From Heliocidaris erythrogramma (Eukaryota > Echinodermata > Echinoidea > Camarodonta > Echinometridae), in NCBI GenBank assembly GCA_025617745.1, contig CM046856.1:36264208-36328207 (forward strand): 64,000 nucleotides of DNA, given 5' to 3'. The notes beneath the pieces were generated by a model. The model worked only from the letters and a program-made list of their open reading frames with translations, had not been told where the DNA came from and made no database searches. Position 1 is the first letter of the stretch. Each line of letters begins with the position of its first letter. Below, piece by piece: positions 13,243 through 25,339 of this stretch. The translations under genes were made by a program, and so were the position numbers.

Positions 13243-13510
13243 CACTGGCGTAGCATGGGTCCCAGCCATTGTTGGGGGCACTGGGGCACTGGGGAAGAGG
13301 GGTATCGATCTTACTAGGTGAATGAAATGCGAGCGAATAAGCCTATGGAGTGAGATAAAGTGTGGAAGGTGTTCAATTTTATTTTCTTGCGTTAAGTCCC
13401 TCTCTCCATTTCTTTCTTTCTCTCTTGTTCTATGTTTTCCTTCTTCGCCTATCGATTGGGGGCATGTACCCCTGTGCCCCCCCCCCCCTCCTCATGTAGC
13501 TACGCCACAG
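13243..13510. mobile_element. hAT-like non-autonomous element (268 bp, worn TSD)
   Basis: Ends CACTGGCGTAGC and, mirrored, CTGTGGCGTAGC. Flanks CACCGACT/AGCCAACT share 5 of 8 bases, so the target duplication is decayed or the border is off. Interior ends in a poly(C) tract. Confidence 0.55.
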
Positions 13511-13779
13511 AGCCAACTTATCCATGGGAGAGGAGTTTTGAGAGTGAACTTGTCCCTTCCGAAAACAAAATCTATCATGGACTGAATTCTGTCTTCTAAG
13601 TTGCTAATTGGATGATTTGTCCCAGGAACTTGTCAAGTTCGATGAATACATATTCATCGGGAGCTTCGCACGATGTTGTTGTATTTGTTTCAGATCGTAT
13701 TCCCCTTTAAAGGCACAGTATTACGGTGATCCGACACACGCTCTGGTGACATCTGCTCTGGGCTTTATTTCTTCAAAGA

Positions 13780-13895
13780 TATAGGTTGAGGATTAGGGTT
13801 GCAATTGTGTTTTATGTTGGGTTAAGTGATAAGGTAAGGGTTAAGTGTTAGGGTAAGGTTTAATTGTTAGGGTAAGGGTTAAGTGCTAGGGTAAT
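13780..13895 (+). repeat. Telomere-like TTAGGGTAAGGGTTAAG repeats
   Basis: About five degenerate copies of a TTAGGGTAAGGGTTAAGTG unit of 18-25 bases, with two more at 13995-14030 beyond the palindrome at 13892. Confidence 0.75.
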
Positions 13896-13992
13896 CGTGA
13901 CGTCACTCTATTCATCATGGGGGGACGACACAATAGCCGTCCCCCCCCCCCCCCCCCCCATGAACAATAGATTCTTTACTCGGATTGACGCC
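13892..13992. repeat. Second, diverged copy of the G/C-tract palindrome
   Basis: Has CTCTATTCATCATGGGGGG, the same ACGACACAATAGCCGTCC centre and a long C run. The right arm is diverged (AATAGATTCTTTACTCGGAT). Confidence 0.75.
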
Positions 13993-14033
13993 CATGGTAA
14001 GGGTTAAGTGTTAGGGTAAGGGTTAAGGGCCGG

Positions 14034-14206
14034 TCACATTTGTCCAATAACGATAACGATAATGAGATTTTCAATTAAAGGCACACCCTACTATATGGTG
14101 TGTATGTGTGAGTATGCTCTTGACTGTTAATATTAGGGCAGCTCTAAGGTTTGCCTTTAATCAAACATCTCGTTATCTTTATCAGACAAATATGTGACCA
14201 GACTTT
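14034..14206. mobile_element. TIR element with GGTCACATTTGTC ends (about 173 bp)
   Basis: GCCGGTCACATTTGTCC and AACGATAACGA at the left are mirrored near the right end (GTTATCTTTATCAGACAAAT then ATGTGACC). A left-end-like copy lies at 33117-33160 (CGTCACATTTTTTCCGATAA). Confidence 0.6.
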
Positions 14207-14492
14207 TATGGTCAGGGTTAAATATAGTTTTAGGTCAAGGATTAAAGTTAGTAATTTGATCAGTGTAGTGTATCATGTGCAGAGCAATTGCATCTGAAAA
14301 ATGTATTGCTTTCTCAAAAGTAACCAAAAAATATTGCCAGAATTATGTTAACACAACCATTGTCCAACTTCACCTGTTTGACGATGCACAATAGAAGAGC
14401 TTTTCAGGTATCTCTGGTATGTGACTGCCAGGCTGAAATGTACTATTCATGTGTTAATTGCACAGATACCAATCAAGCTCCCGCCATCAATG

Positions 14493-14754
14493 CACTATGA
14501 ACATGACGGACAAATGGAGTGGACAAACCCAATTCTACCCTTCACAATGGTTCTGGTAGACAAAAGAATATCCCTTCACTGCTATTCTCTAACAAAAAAT
14601 ATGTAGAACAGGTTTCACATGCATATTCACCTGTTCTACTTATTTTACATAATAGCGGTGAAGGGATGTTGTTTTGTCTACCAAAGCAACTGTGGAGAGT
14701 AGATTGAGGAGTTGTTTATTTTGTCAACTCTCTTTGTCCGTCATGGTCATAGTG
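14493..14754. mobile_element. Palindromic CACTA-ended MITE, copy 2 (262 bp, diverged)
   Basis: Same layout as the 12064 and 49277 copies with more mismatches: CACTATGAACATGACGGACA at the left and the mirror at the right. Flanks ATG/CAT do not form a direct duplication, so a flank has changed or an end has shifted. Confidence 0.75.
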
Positions 14755-15089
14755 CATGCCTTGTCAGATGGACAATGGGTGTGTTTACATAATCCTGATA
14801 ATATTTTTTTTGTCTGCTTTTGAGAAAGCAATGCATTTTTTTAGAAGTTAATAACTTATTAATGAAATGACCAATTGACACCAAATTGCACTTCAAGAAA
14901 ATAATCAAACTCAAAATGACATTATGTAAATTTGAATTGAACTGAATAAAACATTTTGGAGTTATCATAGTCAGAAGGTAAAAAAGATAAACTTCAGCAC
15001 TACCTTGTTATATAAATGTATAAACTCACAATTACTTTCTCAGTTCTGCAGCCTTTTCCAGTGTGTTTCAGATATGCATATGGTACTAG

Positions 15090-15247
15090 ATCCGCTGCTG
15101 AAATCTATATTCCCAAACACCGTCAACTTATTTTTCAACGTAACATTCCGTTTCACTGATCTTGAGCTTTGGAACGATTTTCCTGCACCCATGAGAAATC
15201 CTGTATCTCTGTTAAGCTTCGCATGGATGTTAAAAAAAGGTGTATGA
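15090..15247 (+). pseudogene. LINE C-terminal remnant
   Basis: The frame ends LELWNDFPAPMRNPVSLLSF plus a lysine-rich tail, the LWNxLPxxxRxxxSLxxFKxxLKK pattern that closes many LINE reverse transcriptases. No catalytic part remains. The matching 3' end seems to be 16715-16932, displaced by a later insertion (15646-16709). Confidence 0.5.
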
Positions 15248-15645
15248 TATCGGATTATAAAGTTCATGACTAAGGTTCAATCCCACCTAGCCGATAAAAA
15301 TGACGATATAGGCACATTATTTTTGTTTTGTTTTGTTTACTTTTTTTTATTGTTCAAAGAAATACACACTTACATACACTCTTATCATTATTACCTGCTG
15401 GTTAGGACTAAACCTTTCCAATGCCTCACTTGATTTATTATGTTCGATTACTATATAATGTTTCCGTATCATTTTGTACGAACTGAAGAATGCCTGTGAA
15501 TATTTCGACAGTGTATTCTCCACCGTATTTTTGCCATTGTATTATTCACGAATGCCATGTTGCAGTCATCTTCCTTTATCTCTACTCTCCTCACCTCTTC
15601 TTTCTCTCTACCTTCTTCTCTCTACCTTCTTCTCTCTTTAAAGTC

Positions 15646-16709
15646 AGGTCTGTTAACAAAATTTGGAGGATAGAATTTACAAAAGCGTATTTTTTACTGT
15701 GAGTCGTATTATGTATTAAAAGCGTTAATTTTAGATAGGGTGCCACGAAACCGGTGAATTTCACCCTATTTAAAAATACTAATGTATGCAAAAAACACAA
15801 ATTCAGTTAGTTTGACTCGAAATATCTATACTAGCTTCTTTCATATCCAGGTGAATCTGATGAAATCATCCTATTCATTTTGCTTTATCTTAATGTTAAT
15901 TTATGCTAATTTATGCATAAAACACATATGATATGGTCACAAAATAAATGTGGAGGGGCTTCATATTCTACCACATAGGTTAGATCGATCAGTTAGTTTT
16001 TAAAATAACATTAATAATTGCAATAATATTGTAATGTTTGTTGATTTTAATGGTAATCTATTATGATTGATTCATACTTATGCATAAAGCACATTTCCAA
16101 ATTTGTGACATATTGGTGAATAAGGTCAGGTTAATGAAATGACTATGTTAGGTGTGATATTCTGAGTACAGTATAATCCTTGAATTTTAAAACTATTTTA
16201 TAATAACATTTCAACGTATCAATTAACGACTATACCAGCACTTCCAATTTGAAACAAGGTCAGATCAATAAAGACAAGGTTAAATTTACAACTTTCAGAG
16301 TATATTTCTTGATTCTAATACTGTATGTATTGACGAACTGAAGCTCTTAAATACGTACAATGTGAATGGCATTAACGCAATGGATACTTGTAGTTTGCAT
16401 AAATTTTGGGAATTTTGCATGAAAATGTGAGTTATTTTGATGGCTCCTGTGAGAAATATAAATCTGTAGGCACAACAAATACATATGGAAAGTTTGGTAC
16501 ATTTTCAAGCAATTGACATTTACCTTGTCAATGGACTAACTGATTTAATACATGTAAATCGCATAAATTAGCATTATGCATGAAGATATGGTTTGATTCG
16601 ATGGGTCCTGTTGGAAAAAAAAGCTATTGCCCTCACAAGTACATCTGCAAAGTTTGGTGCTTATGTAAACTCTGTCCCCAAAACTTAAAAATATGGGCTT
16701 AACAGACCT
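15646..16709. mobile_element. 1.06-kb TIR element inserted in LINE remnant
   Basis: The ends are AGGTCTGTTAA and its mirror TTAACAGACCT. The left part has a dyad with AATAGGGTG..CACCCTATTT near 15735-15775. The right 500 bases hold related modules containing TGCATAAATTAGCAT and CGATGGGTCCTGT. The right part is repeated at about 31650-32248, and the left end is repeated inverted at 9410-9545. A target duplication is not clear. Confidence 0.55.
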
Positions 16710-16714
16710 ATTTA

Positions 16715-16932
16715 TTGCATGTCCCTTTCTTCCTTTCTTGTATTAATTATTTATATTATTGTGTACTGTGTATTCATGCGTACCCCCTACATGCGTCTGC
16801 TTCATTGTATTGCAAGTTCTTGTTTATATCCATACTGTATATACATGTATTGTACTATTTGAACAGATGATGAATGTTGTCAAAACTAATGGAAGAAAAG
16901 AGATTTTGATTTGAATTGAATTGAATTGAATA
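16715..16932 (+). repeat. LINE 3' end with (TTGAA)n tail
   Basis: AT-rich sequence ends GATTTTGATTTGAATTGAAT followed by more TTGAA units, a tail type known from CR1/L2-like LINEs. It is probably the 3' end of the remnant at 15090. Confidence 0.5.
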
Positions 16933-16953
16933 GTTATCATATCATTATCCTAA

Positions 16954-17190
16954 AGCCAGGCTCACACGAGGCGTCAGTTGCTGATGACTGTTGGTCTGTT
17001 GGGACCGCGTCAGTGACTTGAATGGTTTTTTGCGCGTTATGAAAGAGTGATCAATATCATTGAAAAAGGAACAGTGCAAAACAATCCTGTTCATAACCAG
17101 CGTATGTTGTAATATTGTTATCATATAGGCTCGATTAGCGCAAGTAATGACGCAATCGAAATAACGCTTCGTGTGCATGTGAACCAGGGT
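16954..17190. mobile_element. MITE of the AGCCCGGCTCA family, diverged
   Basis: AGCCAGGCTCACACGAGGCG at the left; right end GAACCAGGGT with TGACGCAATCGAA inside. Shares CATAACCAGCGTATG with the copy at 1553. Borders approximate. Confidence 0.55.
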
Positions 17191-17199
17191 TTAGATAGG

Positions 17200-17670
17200 T
17201 GGTATGCGTGTGACATAATTATATGCTCTTAACAATGGTATAAGTTGAACAGCACAAATAGATTTCCTGTACGGCGGAGCAATGGATGGCAACACAATAA
17301 CCTAGTATGTATATTGTAGCACCGGCACATCAACCGCGTTAATAATGTTCCACTAATTACACCAATTAAACATGCAGTGAGTCCATATTATCATGACAAT
17401 TAGAATTCTGTTTGAGTAGCGTGTTCCTTATTCAACAGCTCGCCACGCTTCGCCAATTTGATATTAACGAGATTCGTAATTTTCCAATCGAATCCAAATT
17501 TGCAGAGGAGTGGATGTTTGTTAAGAGACGTCAGTCCAAATCAATTTGGGGATGTGTTGAAGATAGACGTTGAGGATTGGGCTGTAAGTGCAAAAACATT
17601 ATATTCTATGCGCTCTGTCATTCAATGTCCCATACCGGGAGGCCCCGATAGGACCGCGGGTTTAGCTAGT
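17200..17670. other. No feature recognised
   Basis: Unique-looking sequence between two MITEs. Confidence 0.4.
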
Positions 17671-17675
17671 TTAGG

Positions 17676-17879
17676 CACTGGCGTACTGGTTGGGGGGGGG
17701 GGGGGGGGGGGGGGGGGCTTGGGGACTGCAGTCCCCCAAATGTTCCACGCCAAATAAAAAGGGGGAAAGGGTGGAAAGAAAAAGAAAAACATTTGGGGGG
17801 GCTTGCTCGCTTGCAAGTATTCAGAAATTGTGTGGCGTATGCCTATGTTCAGCGCCCTCATTGGCACATTACGCCACTG
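17676..17879. mobile_element. hAT-like non-autonomous element (204 bp)
   Basis: The left end CACTGGCGTACTGGTTGG and right end TTACGCCACTG are of the same type as the 26308 element, in inverted orientation. Flanks AGTTTAGG and AATTTAGG agree at 7 of 8 bases. It holds a poly(G) tract of about 25 bases. Confidence 0.82.
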
Positions 17880-18270
17880 AATTTAGGGTAGACCTTCGGG
17901 GGGAGGGTCAATCGAAGAAAATATTAATATTACTGAATATAACGCACAATATTCTACTAAAAGTATGTAGAGTGTAAGCTCATAACTGAATAGGCCTATT
18001 AATTTTGGTCAAATTCGGTTTATATGTCCTGAGCAAAATAATGTCTCATCGCCCGAAGGCATGCATATTTCAAGTATATCACATGGCAATTAGCATTTAA
18101 GTTCTGGCCTCAAAATCTTATTTTTGTCAGTGAAATGTATTTTTATGATATTAAATCATATACCCGCAGGCGAATACAGTGACAGAAGAGACTGACTGGA
18201 GGGACTTCTGAACATTACATTCCGGGGAAAATTGTCTCAGGAAAACAATAATGATGTTCGCAAGGCCCAT

Positions 18271-18297
18271 TCCCCCCCCCCCCCCCCCCCCCCCCCC
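18271..18297 (+). repeat. Poly(C) tract
   Basis: Uninterrupted C run of about 27 bases, followed by GGATCCACCCC-type sequence that recalls the ends of the hAT-like elements. Confidence 0.9.
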
Positions 18298-18299
18298 TT

Positions 18300-19870
18300 T
18301 CCATTTATACATTTATCATCCTGGATCCACCCCAGGTATGTCACATCGCAATTATTAAAAGTAATTAACATCATTTTTAAACCAATTTATGAAATAAATC
18401 CATGAAGAGGGGAAAATAACCCAATTATAAGAATACCATGTCATTTGATCTATTCATAGTGTCTTTTTCTTCTTTGTTGTTGTTTTGTTTGTTGCTTTTT
18501 TATGACTTTATCATTAAGAACCTACCACATATCACATTACTGAAGTTCATTCTCTGCTATCTGCTATCAAATTTTTTTTATTTCTGTTAGGGTTCTATGG
18601 TGCGTTGGTGGATTTGAATACGAAAGTGTTATGGAAATGTTACTACCTATAAAAAGAAACTTTATTCAATAAGACTGCATGAATTGAGGGAGCATTTTAG
18701 AAAGTGTGCCGCATGCCCGTATCCATTTAGTTTTCATCGTCGACATTCATAACACTCATTTTTAAGTTGTATTTTTTTTAATGCATGCCTACAAAGATGC
18801 AATAAAACATTGTTTACTTACCTTTTGACTTTCCGAAACGGCTCTACATTGAAGCTTTCCTTCTGCAAATGTGGGGAAAACTGGCTTAAAATGTGTCCTG
18901 TTAAAAAAAAGTCTCAAACTGCAACGGGGCACGCAGAAGCTCTACGAACGTCGGATAGTTCTCCCCTGACCAGACTCCTCGCGAGAGTCACAAAGTTCAA
19001 TCTAGCTGGCCAGTGGGCGAATATAAAGCTGATAATGAAGATGAGGAGATTGGAGAAGGTTGGAAGTGATCTTTCATTGGCAGTGGCTTTAAAAACTCGA
19101 GTTGATTGATGACACAAAACGATGACTGGAACAGTCCTATACGGTTCCACACTTGACCAAGTTTCTGCGCTTGCGAGATTGAGACACACACGGTAGGGTA
19201 CAGTGACAGCCGGTGAATGCGGGCGAAAGGTGTGGCAACGCTCGCAAGAGTCGATCGTCTTATCTATCCACTTATACGGGCCGTTCTCTCAGAACTTCAC
19301 TACAGCAAGTAAAAAGCTTGTTTTCCCTTCCGTCTCGGGGAAAGATGTGCGCTAGATACTCATTTGCTCCGAGTGGTTCAGTTAACACTGTACTCTCCTT
19401 CACAATTATGGAGTTCTGGCTGGTGAATTTAAATGACAGGCTAGGCGTAAGGGTGCACAAATAATGTACTGGGTGTTATTAATATTACGGTTCTCACTTC
19501 TCATTCCATCCAGAAACGGTTGGAAATAAAAAGGAATATTTTATGACGTCCGAGTCTAGTCTCCATCAAAAATAGCGCATGCGTGCGTTTACTTCGTGCA
19601 ACAGTCAGATACAAAAAAAGGCTCAAAAAAGTTGAACAACCAATTTATGTGCAGCTCAATGACTTGTAGCATTTTCCCGTTTGTCTTGGTGCTTAGGAAG
19701 ATCGGCATACGTATTACAATTTGCTTGGCTGTTTTGAAACAGCACTAATACATGAATAAGGAATTTAAATTTTAAATTACAGGCTTCTGATATCTGCGTG
19801 ATGATTAGGACAGTGTTAGATTAGGCCTCGATGTTCTAATGCACATCAGTCAACATTCCTTTTTAATGAA
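18300..19870. other. No gene recognised
   Basis: The stretch 18830-19460 is somewhat richer in G+C and carries overlapping frames on both strands, but none shows a known motif or splice-linked continuation. Confidence 0.4.
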
Positions 19871-19959
19871 TTCTGCTAAGAGCCAGAAAGGCGTTAACAC
19901 ATATTAATGCCCTTTTGGCTCTCAACATTGATCGCACAGAAGACTAGTTCACTGTGGTG

Positions 19960-20540
19960 CACTATGACCACAGTTGAAATCACAGTGTGTACGTATGGTG
20001 TGCGTACACATGTGATGCCAGTTTACCTGGAACATTCTAACAGCGTTGAAAATGTGAAGACACAGGGTTCACATTTTGTACACACTTTGTGACACAGTGC
20101 AACTTAATATGACCACAGTTAAAATCATAATGTGTTCGCATCATGTGCAGTGCATTCACAGAGTGGTCTGGGGACAAATCCAGTGTTTACTATAATACTG
20201 TTTATACTGCATTCACATTGTTTTCACACTGGCAAAATGTAATGCACTGTGGCCATAGTGGAAATCACAGTGTGTAAAGCACCCGACAGTGTGGTCACAC
20301 AGTAGTATGAAAACCCTCACAGTGTTAGTCCTATGAAAGCACCGTGTTCACACGGTCTTCACACAGTATGAGAATCTATGCACACTGTGGCCATAGTAAG
20401 AAATCACAATGTCTACACGCACTAGTATTAAAACACTTTGTTAGTGCTGATTATGTGACAGTGAAGTGTTCACATGGTCTTCACACTGTATGAAAGTCTG
20501 TACACAGATGAAGTCAGAGTGTAGACACACCACAGTGTTA
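19960..20540. repeat. Degenerate tandem repeat of CACAGTGTG words
   Basis: About four copies of a unit near 140-170 bases: ACTGTGGCCATAGT..AAATCACAGTGTG, then TCACA..GTATGAAA, then GTGTTCACACGGTCTTCACAC. Many words are self-complementary. Just upstream, 19878-19921 is a hairpin ending GAGCCA/TGGCTC. Confidence 0.7.
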
Positions 20541-20546
20541 ACACAT

Positions 20547-20780
20547 GAGCCTGATCGGTTAAGAGTAGGCATTTTGTCCGTCCGTGACATTGACTATTTT
20601 ATGGATTATGATTTTATTAGACGATCATGGCAACCAAATTTTGTCAAACTTCAACTCCTTCAATGATGCTGTTCACAGTGAACATAAAAATACCACTCTG
20701 CAATTAAAAACTTATTTTCTACAGGCCTTCAAACTTTCAAAATTTGTCAAATGTCCGTCCGTGACTAACCGATCAGGCTC
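20547..20780. mobile_element. TIR element (234 bp) with ACAT target duplication
   Basis: Ends GAGCCTGATCGGTTA and its mirror; GTCCGTCCGTGAC also lies near each end in inverted order. ACAT is duplicated at 20543-20546 and 20781-20784. Non-coding. Confidence 0.75.
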
Positions 20781-20790
20781 ACATTAGGTA

Positions 20791-22025
20791 CGTTCACACG
20801 TAGAGCGATAGCATCGATGCTATCGAGGTGTCGATGCTATTTTGGTGAAGACCAGATAGTGTCGAGACCAAACGCTGTCTGAACGCAGATAGTCACGAGA
20901 TAGAAGCGAGTTTCCAAACTATTCTTGCAGCAAGTTTAGCAGGAGTAAATCTCAGGATCCAGCGACATAGCATCGATACTTTGCGGTAGACCACCCACCG
21001 CGCTTGTGACTATTTGTCGTGTGAGCGCAATCGCTGTTATCTTCACTCGCTGCTATTATAATTCTATCTGTTTCATGTGGTGCTATAATATAATGCAATG
21101 TATGTATTCATGTGATGCTATAATATAATGCAATGTATGTATTCATGTGATGTACCCTCTTCCCTACTTTTTTTTCTATTATTCTGTTTCATCTGGTACT
21201 GTAATGTAATGTATGTATTCATGTGATGTATATATGGTATAGTAGGGTGATGTGTATACTGTGTGGTAAGGAAGGGGTTTTTTTTTTTTTTTTTGGGGGG
21301 GGGTCTTCTTTTTATCTTTTTCTTTTTTATATATGTAACCAGGCACCACAAAACCACCCAAAAGTCGCACTGTGTGATTTTCAGTTAGAGATCAATGTAT
21401 TCATAGAAATTTTCATTGAGTTCTAATCCTCCATTTGTCACCTTAGCACAACACTTTGCAAGTCAGAGTGCTTCAATAGACTGCAAACTTTAAACCCTTA
21501 TTAAGAAGTAACATTATGAGGGACTGTGCATCATTCTCTTTGTACATTGAGTTATGAACATCCAATGAGTTATATCATTGGATCATTTTAAAGGTGAGAA
21601 TCTGCTCTTTCAGGATCAGACCTTAACTAAAGTATGATGTGGTCTTTAGATATTGATTTACATGTGCTTACTAGAGAAGTGTGCATGAATGGAGTTCAGT
21701 CAATTTTGACATGTACAAGGTTTATTTAAAATTAAGTATTACAACACATGTATTTGCTACTTGATTGTATTATCGATATTACAAATGAATTGTGATTGTG
21801 TTATTATGTTGATTTATGAAGACATATAACTTCCGCGCGTTTGACCATGCATACCAATTATACTCGGGTCACTCTGTGTGGCGCAGTAATTATTGTTTTG
21901 GCAGCGGGTGAGCGATGAATAGTCACGAGTGGGTGATAGAAGCAAGTCGATCACGGCCTGTCTGAACGTACTGGAAATATTTTTGAAACTTACATAGCAT
22001 CGATGCTATGTACTACGTGTGAACA
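20791..22025. mobile_element. TA-flanked TIR element (1.24 kb)
   Basis: Left CGTTCACACGTAG then ATAGCATCGATGCTAT; the right end mirrors both words. TA lies on each side. TCGATGCTAT and ATAGAAGC words recur inside both ends. It begins about 10 bases after the preceding element. Confidence 0.65.
21077..21150 (+). repeat. Short tandem duplication
   Basis: Two adjoining copies of a unit of about 38 bases beginning GCTATAATATAATGCAATG and ending TGTATTCATGTGAT, with a weaker third copy at 21196-21228. Confidence 0.75.
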
Positions 22026-22029
22026 TAAC

Positions 22030-23340
22030 TATTGTATATTCGGATCATATTTAGCAGTGTTCAATTTTTTTATAAATATGATGCGTTCTCATTATTCGTA
22101 TGCGAGACAGCAATTTATTTATGATGGGAACATAGGCTACATATTGAAATGAATAAAGAATGTGTTCACATCTTGAGTAGATAAACACATGTTTTCCATT
22201 CTTGAATATATAAGTGTTCAGGCATGGCGTTTGGAATGAGTGTCGTCCGTGACGTATTGTCGAGAGAGGGCACTTCTAACTTGGGGGCACCACGTTGACT
22301 AGATGAATGACATGTGAATGAACAAGGCAGATGATTAGTGAAGGGCGTGGCGTAACCTTTTCCCTATCACGGTTGTGAAAATGATATCGCCCGTTCATCT
22401 ATATTTGGCCGTTGTTACTAATTGTGTTACTTAGAAATCTAATATAAATGATATCATTTGCGTACATGAATGCACGGAGATTTAAGTCATCACTGATTCA
22501 TTGCATGCAACCATTTGTTATTGATTTTTTAAATATTTTCCTATAAATTTATTTTTATCTTGACGTAGTATTTCGCGATGACTATCTGGATGATCTTTTA
22601 CATCATGGTTGTTAATCGATAAATCTAGAGTAGGTCTTTTTCCAATTCCATGGTCCCTTTGTTATGTATATTTGTGTTAATCTCGATGATCAAAATAATA
22701 AAGTGAAAGAAACTGTCCATATGTTCTTTGGAAAGGTTCATTAAGTAGTTTATTGGGGTAATAATTGTGTACCGGATGTTTGGAGTCACCATGCATAACT
22801 CTAAATCATATTGATAATAGTAAGCACTTCTTGTGCAATGCATATCACGTATCACCATGTCTCTACGCGCTTTGATGAAGACAAGACAGAAAGAGAGAAA
22901 AGAAAATAAGGAAATGATATAATTTCAAGATGCTCTTATGATCTTTGACCATATTCTTTTGTGGGATATCTAATATCTACTTGGAACAAAAGATCTTTAG
23001 CTGCGGAACGAAGACTCCTATTAGGGGGTACGAATGAATGAGCTCTTGCAGGTATTTAAGGTAGTGCCATGTTAACTATATTTTGTTGAAAATGACATAC
23101 AGTGCAGTGAGAAGCACTGTACACAAAAAGCGTGTGTCTAACTACACAAACATTTGACATTAAACTTTGGTCTAAAGTTTCAAACTATGACTCGTTACAT
23201 GTGGAAAATGAGGGCATTTCAATCTAAACCCTTCACGCAATATTACTATATACTATGACATTCTGGGATTTAAAAAAATAAAAGATTAGAAAGCTCATAA
23301 AATATTTTCAACCATACCAGAACGCAACCTTCACTTTAAC
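22030..23340. other. No gene recognised
   Basis: AT-rich sequence with short chance frames only. Confidence 0.5.
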
Positions 23341-23348
23341 GTCACCAG

Positions 23349-23484
23349 GGGAGCGTTTCATCAAGCGTTTTGTTAGTGATTTTTACCGACAACTGTTATA
23401 AGCTACTGAAATCCTTGCATCTGATTGGCTGAGAGCAAATTTGTCAGTAAAAATCACTGACAAGACACTTGATGAAACGCTCCC
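23349..23484. mobile_element. 136-bp MITE with CAG target duplication
   Basis: Ends GGGAGCGTTTCATCAAGC and its mirror, with CAG on both sides (23346-23348, 23485-23487). Family member of 62308-62443. The central segment is in the opposite orientation relative to the ends. Confidence 0.8.
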
Positions 23485-24612
23485 CAGTTCGTCTCAAAAG
23501 CAATGGCAGCTGATGATAGTCATAACAACCAATAACAGAGATTGTTGAAAGTATGCTGGCCTACATTTATCATCTCAAGATATTACTGATGATCTCCACG
23601 GACAGGTGAAATCGGTCCTAGACACCCTCCCCCTCTGTGTCCAGCTTCCTGTTTACAACAAGTTCAAATGGATCAATGGTTAGATTTAAGAACAGGGTCT
23701 AGTTCAAAGCTAAAATATTTAAATTCCATAGCTCTTGAACCATCATTTTATAAACACAAAATTTCCTTCAAACTAACTTTACGTCCTATTCTTCTACAAT
23801 TATTTTCTATTTTATTACAAACATGATTCTTATTTCTTTGTTTTGTTTATTTCTTCAATTTTTTTTTCATTTTATAATTATTTTTGCGGTTTTTAAATTA
23901 TTTTTATGGTTCAAAGCGTAACGTGGGGGGGAGGGGGGGGGGAGAAATAAACGTGAATGTGACTTTTGTCATCTCCCTGAAGAGTGACTGTATTTTTCAA
24001 TATCTTAATGTTCCCGTGGTAGCAATTTCATTAGAACTTTGCTTAAAGAGCAATCCAACCTTGGTAATAAGATTATTTGTGTGAAAGCAAAAATATAACA
24101 GGATGGTGAAAGCTTGAATAAATTGGACAAGGAATAAGAAAGTTATGGGTGTTTGAAAAATGAGATCACTACATCTATGCAAATCACAAATTGACAATTC
24201 GACTGTGACATACTGGCGGACAACTCTCCCGTTTGTATCGTACACAAAAATATCATTATTTTGCGATTTTCTCCCAAGCGCCTTTTCCCCGGTATACTGA
24301 ATAATGATTGTAGATAGCATATTGTTATAGGTCCTCATGAAAGAAAAAGACATTTAAGTCATTTTGTGTGTTGGAGCAAATGGGGGAGTTGTCCACCACT
24401 ATACATCACAGTGACATTATCCATTCGGCCAATTTGAAATTCCCATATATAGTGATTAGAACTTTCATAAATTCATAACTTTTTTATTGCTTGTCTGATT
24501 TCGTTCAAATTTTGATCAATCTGCTTCTCTGATTTGTTTCATCTTTCTTTCAGAGCAACTTGTCATTAAGGTTGGATTTCCCTTTAATGCATATTGAAAA
24601 GGACAAGATTAC

Positions 24613-24911
24613 CAGGGGCGGATCCAGGATTTTGTATAAGGGGGGCACACAAATGCAGGTTTGTCAACTTTTGGAAAAGGGAGACCCGTATTTCTTTGGT
24701 CTCGCCAGCTCTCGGAAAACAATTTCTACAGACCTCCAAATTTGCTCAGTGGGGGGTGAGGGGTTATGGAGGTTCAGTTTCCCTCCATAATTCTCTGATA
24801 AGCAAAAAAAAAAAAAGGTTTTCGCTCTATAAGGGGGGCAAAATGCATATTTTTCTTCCTAAAGGGGGGGGGGGGGCACGGGCCGGATGCGCCCCCCTAA
24901 ACCCGCCACTG
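24613..24911. mobile_element. hAT-like non-autonomous element (299 bp, 8-bp TSD)
   Basis: Ends CAGGGGCGGATCCAGG and, read from the right, CAGTGGCGGGTTTAGG. A perfect 8-bp duplication AAGATTAC flanks it (24605-24612, 24912-24919), the hallmark of hAT transposition. The interior has GGGGGGCAC-type words and no transposase. Confidence 0.88.
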
Positions 24912-25210
24912 AAGATTACTATCACATTTTACAATTTTTATAAATTAAAAACTAGAGCGATAGCTGAAGCAGGGAATTTCCTGACTTAAGGGTTCGAATT
25001 CAGGATAGAGATCTATCTGCAGGACGAAAATTTGAAATGTTCCAGACGGAACGATAAGTAATAGTATGCACTTCTTTAAATAGCGAACTGTCCTGCAACA
25101 AGTAAACCAACTGACAAGATTCAGTTAATGATATAATTCATCAAAATGAAGACATATATTCCATATTGCTACCCAATATCAACGAACGCTGTAATGGGAG
25201 AAAGACAACA

Positions 25211-25330
25211 TTTTGATTGATTGATTGATTGAAATGGTTTTTATTTATTATCAAACTTCGCAGCCAAATGGCTGAATTATGTCTGATTTACAATGATAAA
25301 AAAATACGAAAACAAAAAAAATACACTACA
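25211..25330 (-). repeat. Probable LINE 3' end on the minus strand
   Basis: (TGAT)n at 25214-25231 followed by AAATGGTTTTTATTTATT reads on the minus strand as AATAAATAAAAACCATTT with an (ATCA)n tail, a usual LINE terminus. No reverse transcriptase motif is recognised downstream (25418-25929). Confidence 0.45.
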
Positions 25331-25339
25331 CATACATGA

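Noticed and set aside
19960-20540. CRISPR-like array
   Set aside because: Units are degenerate, self-complementary and unevenly spaced, and the DNA is eukaryotic.
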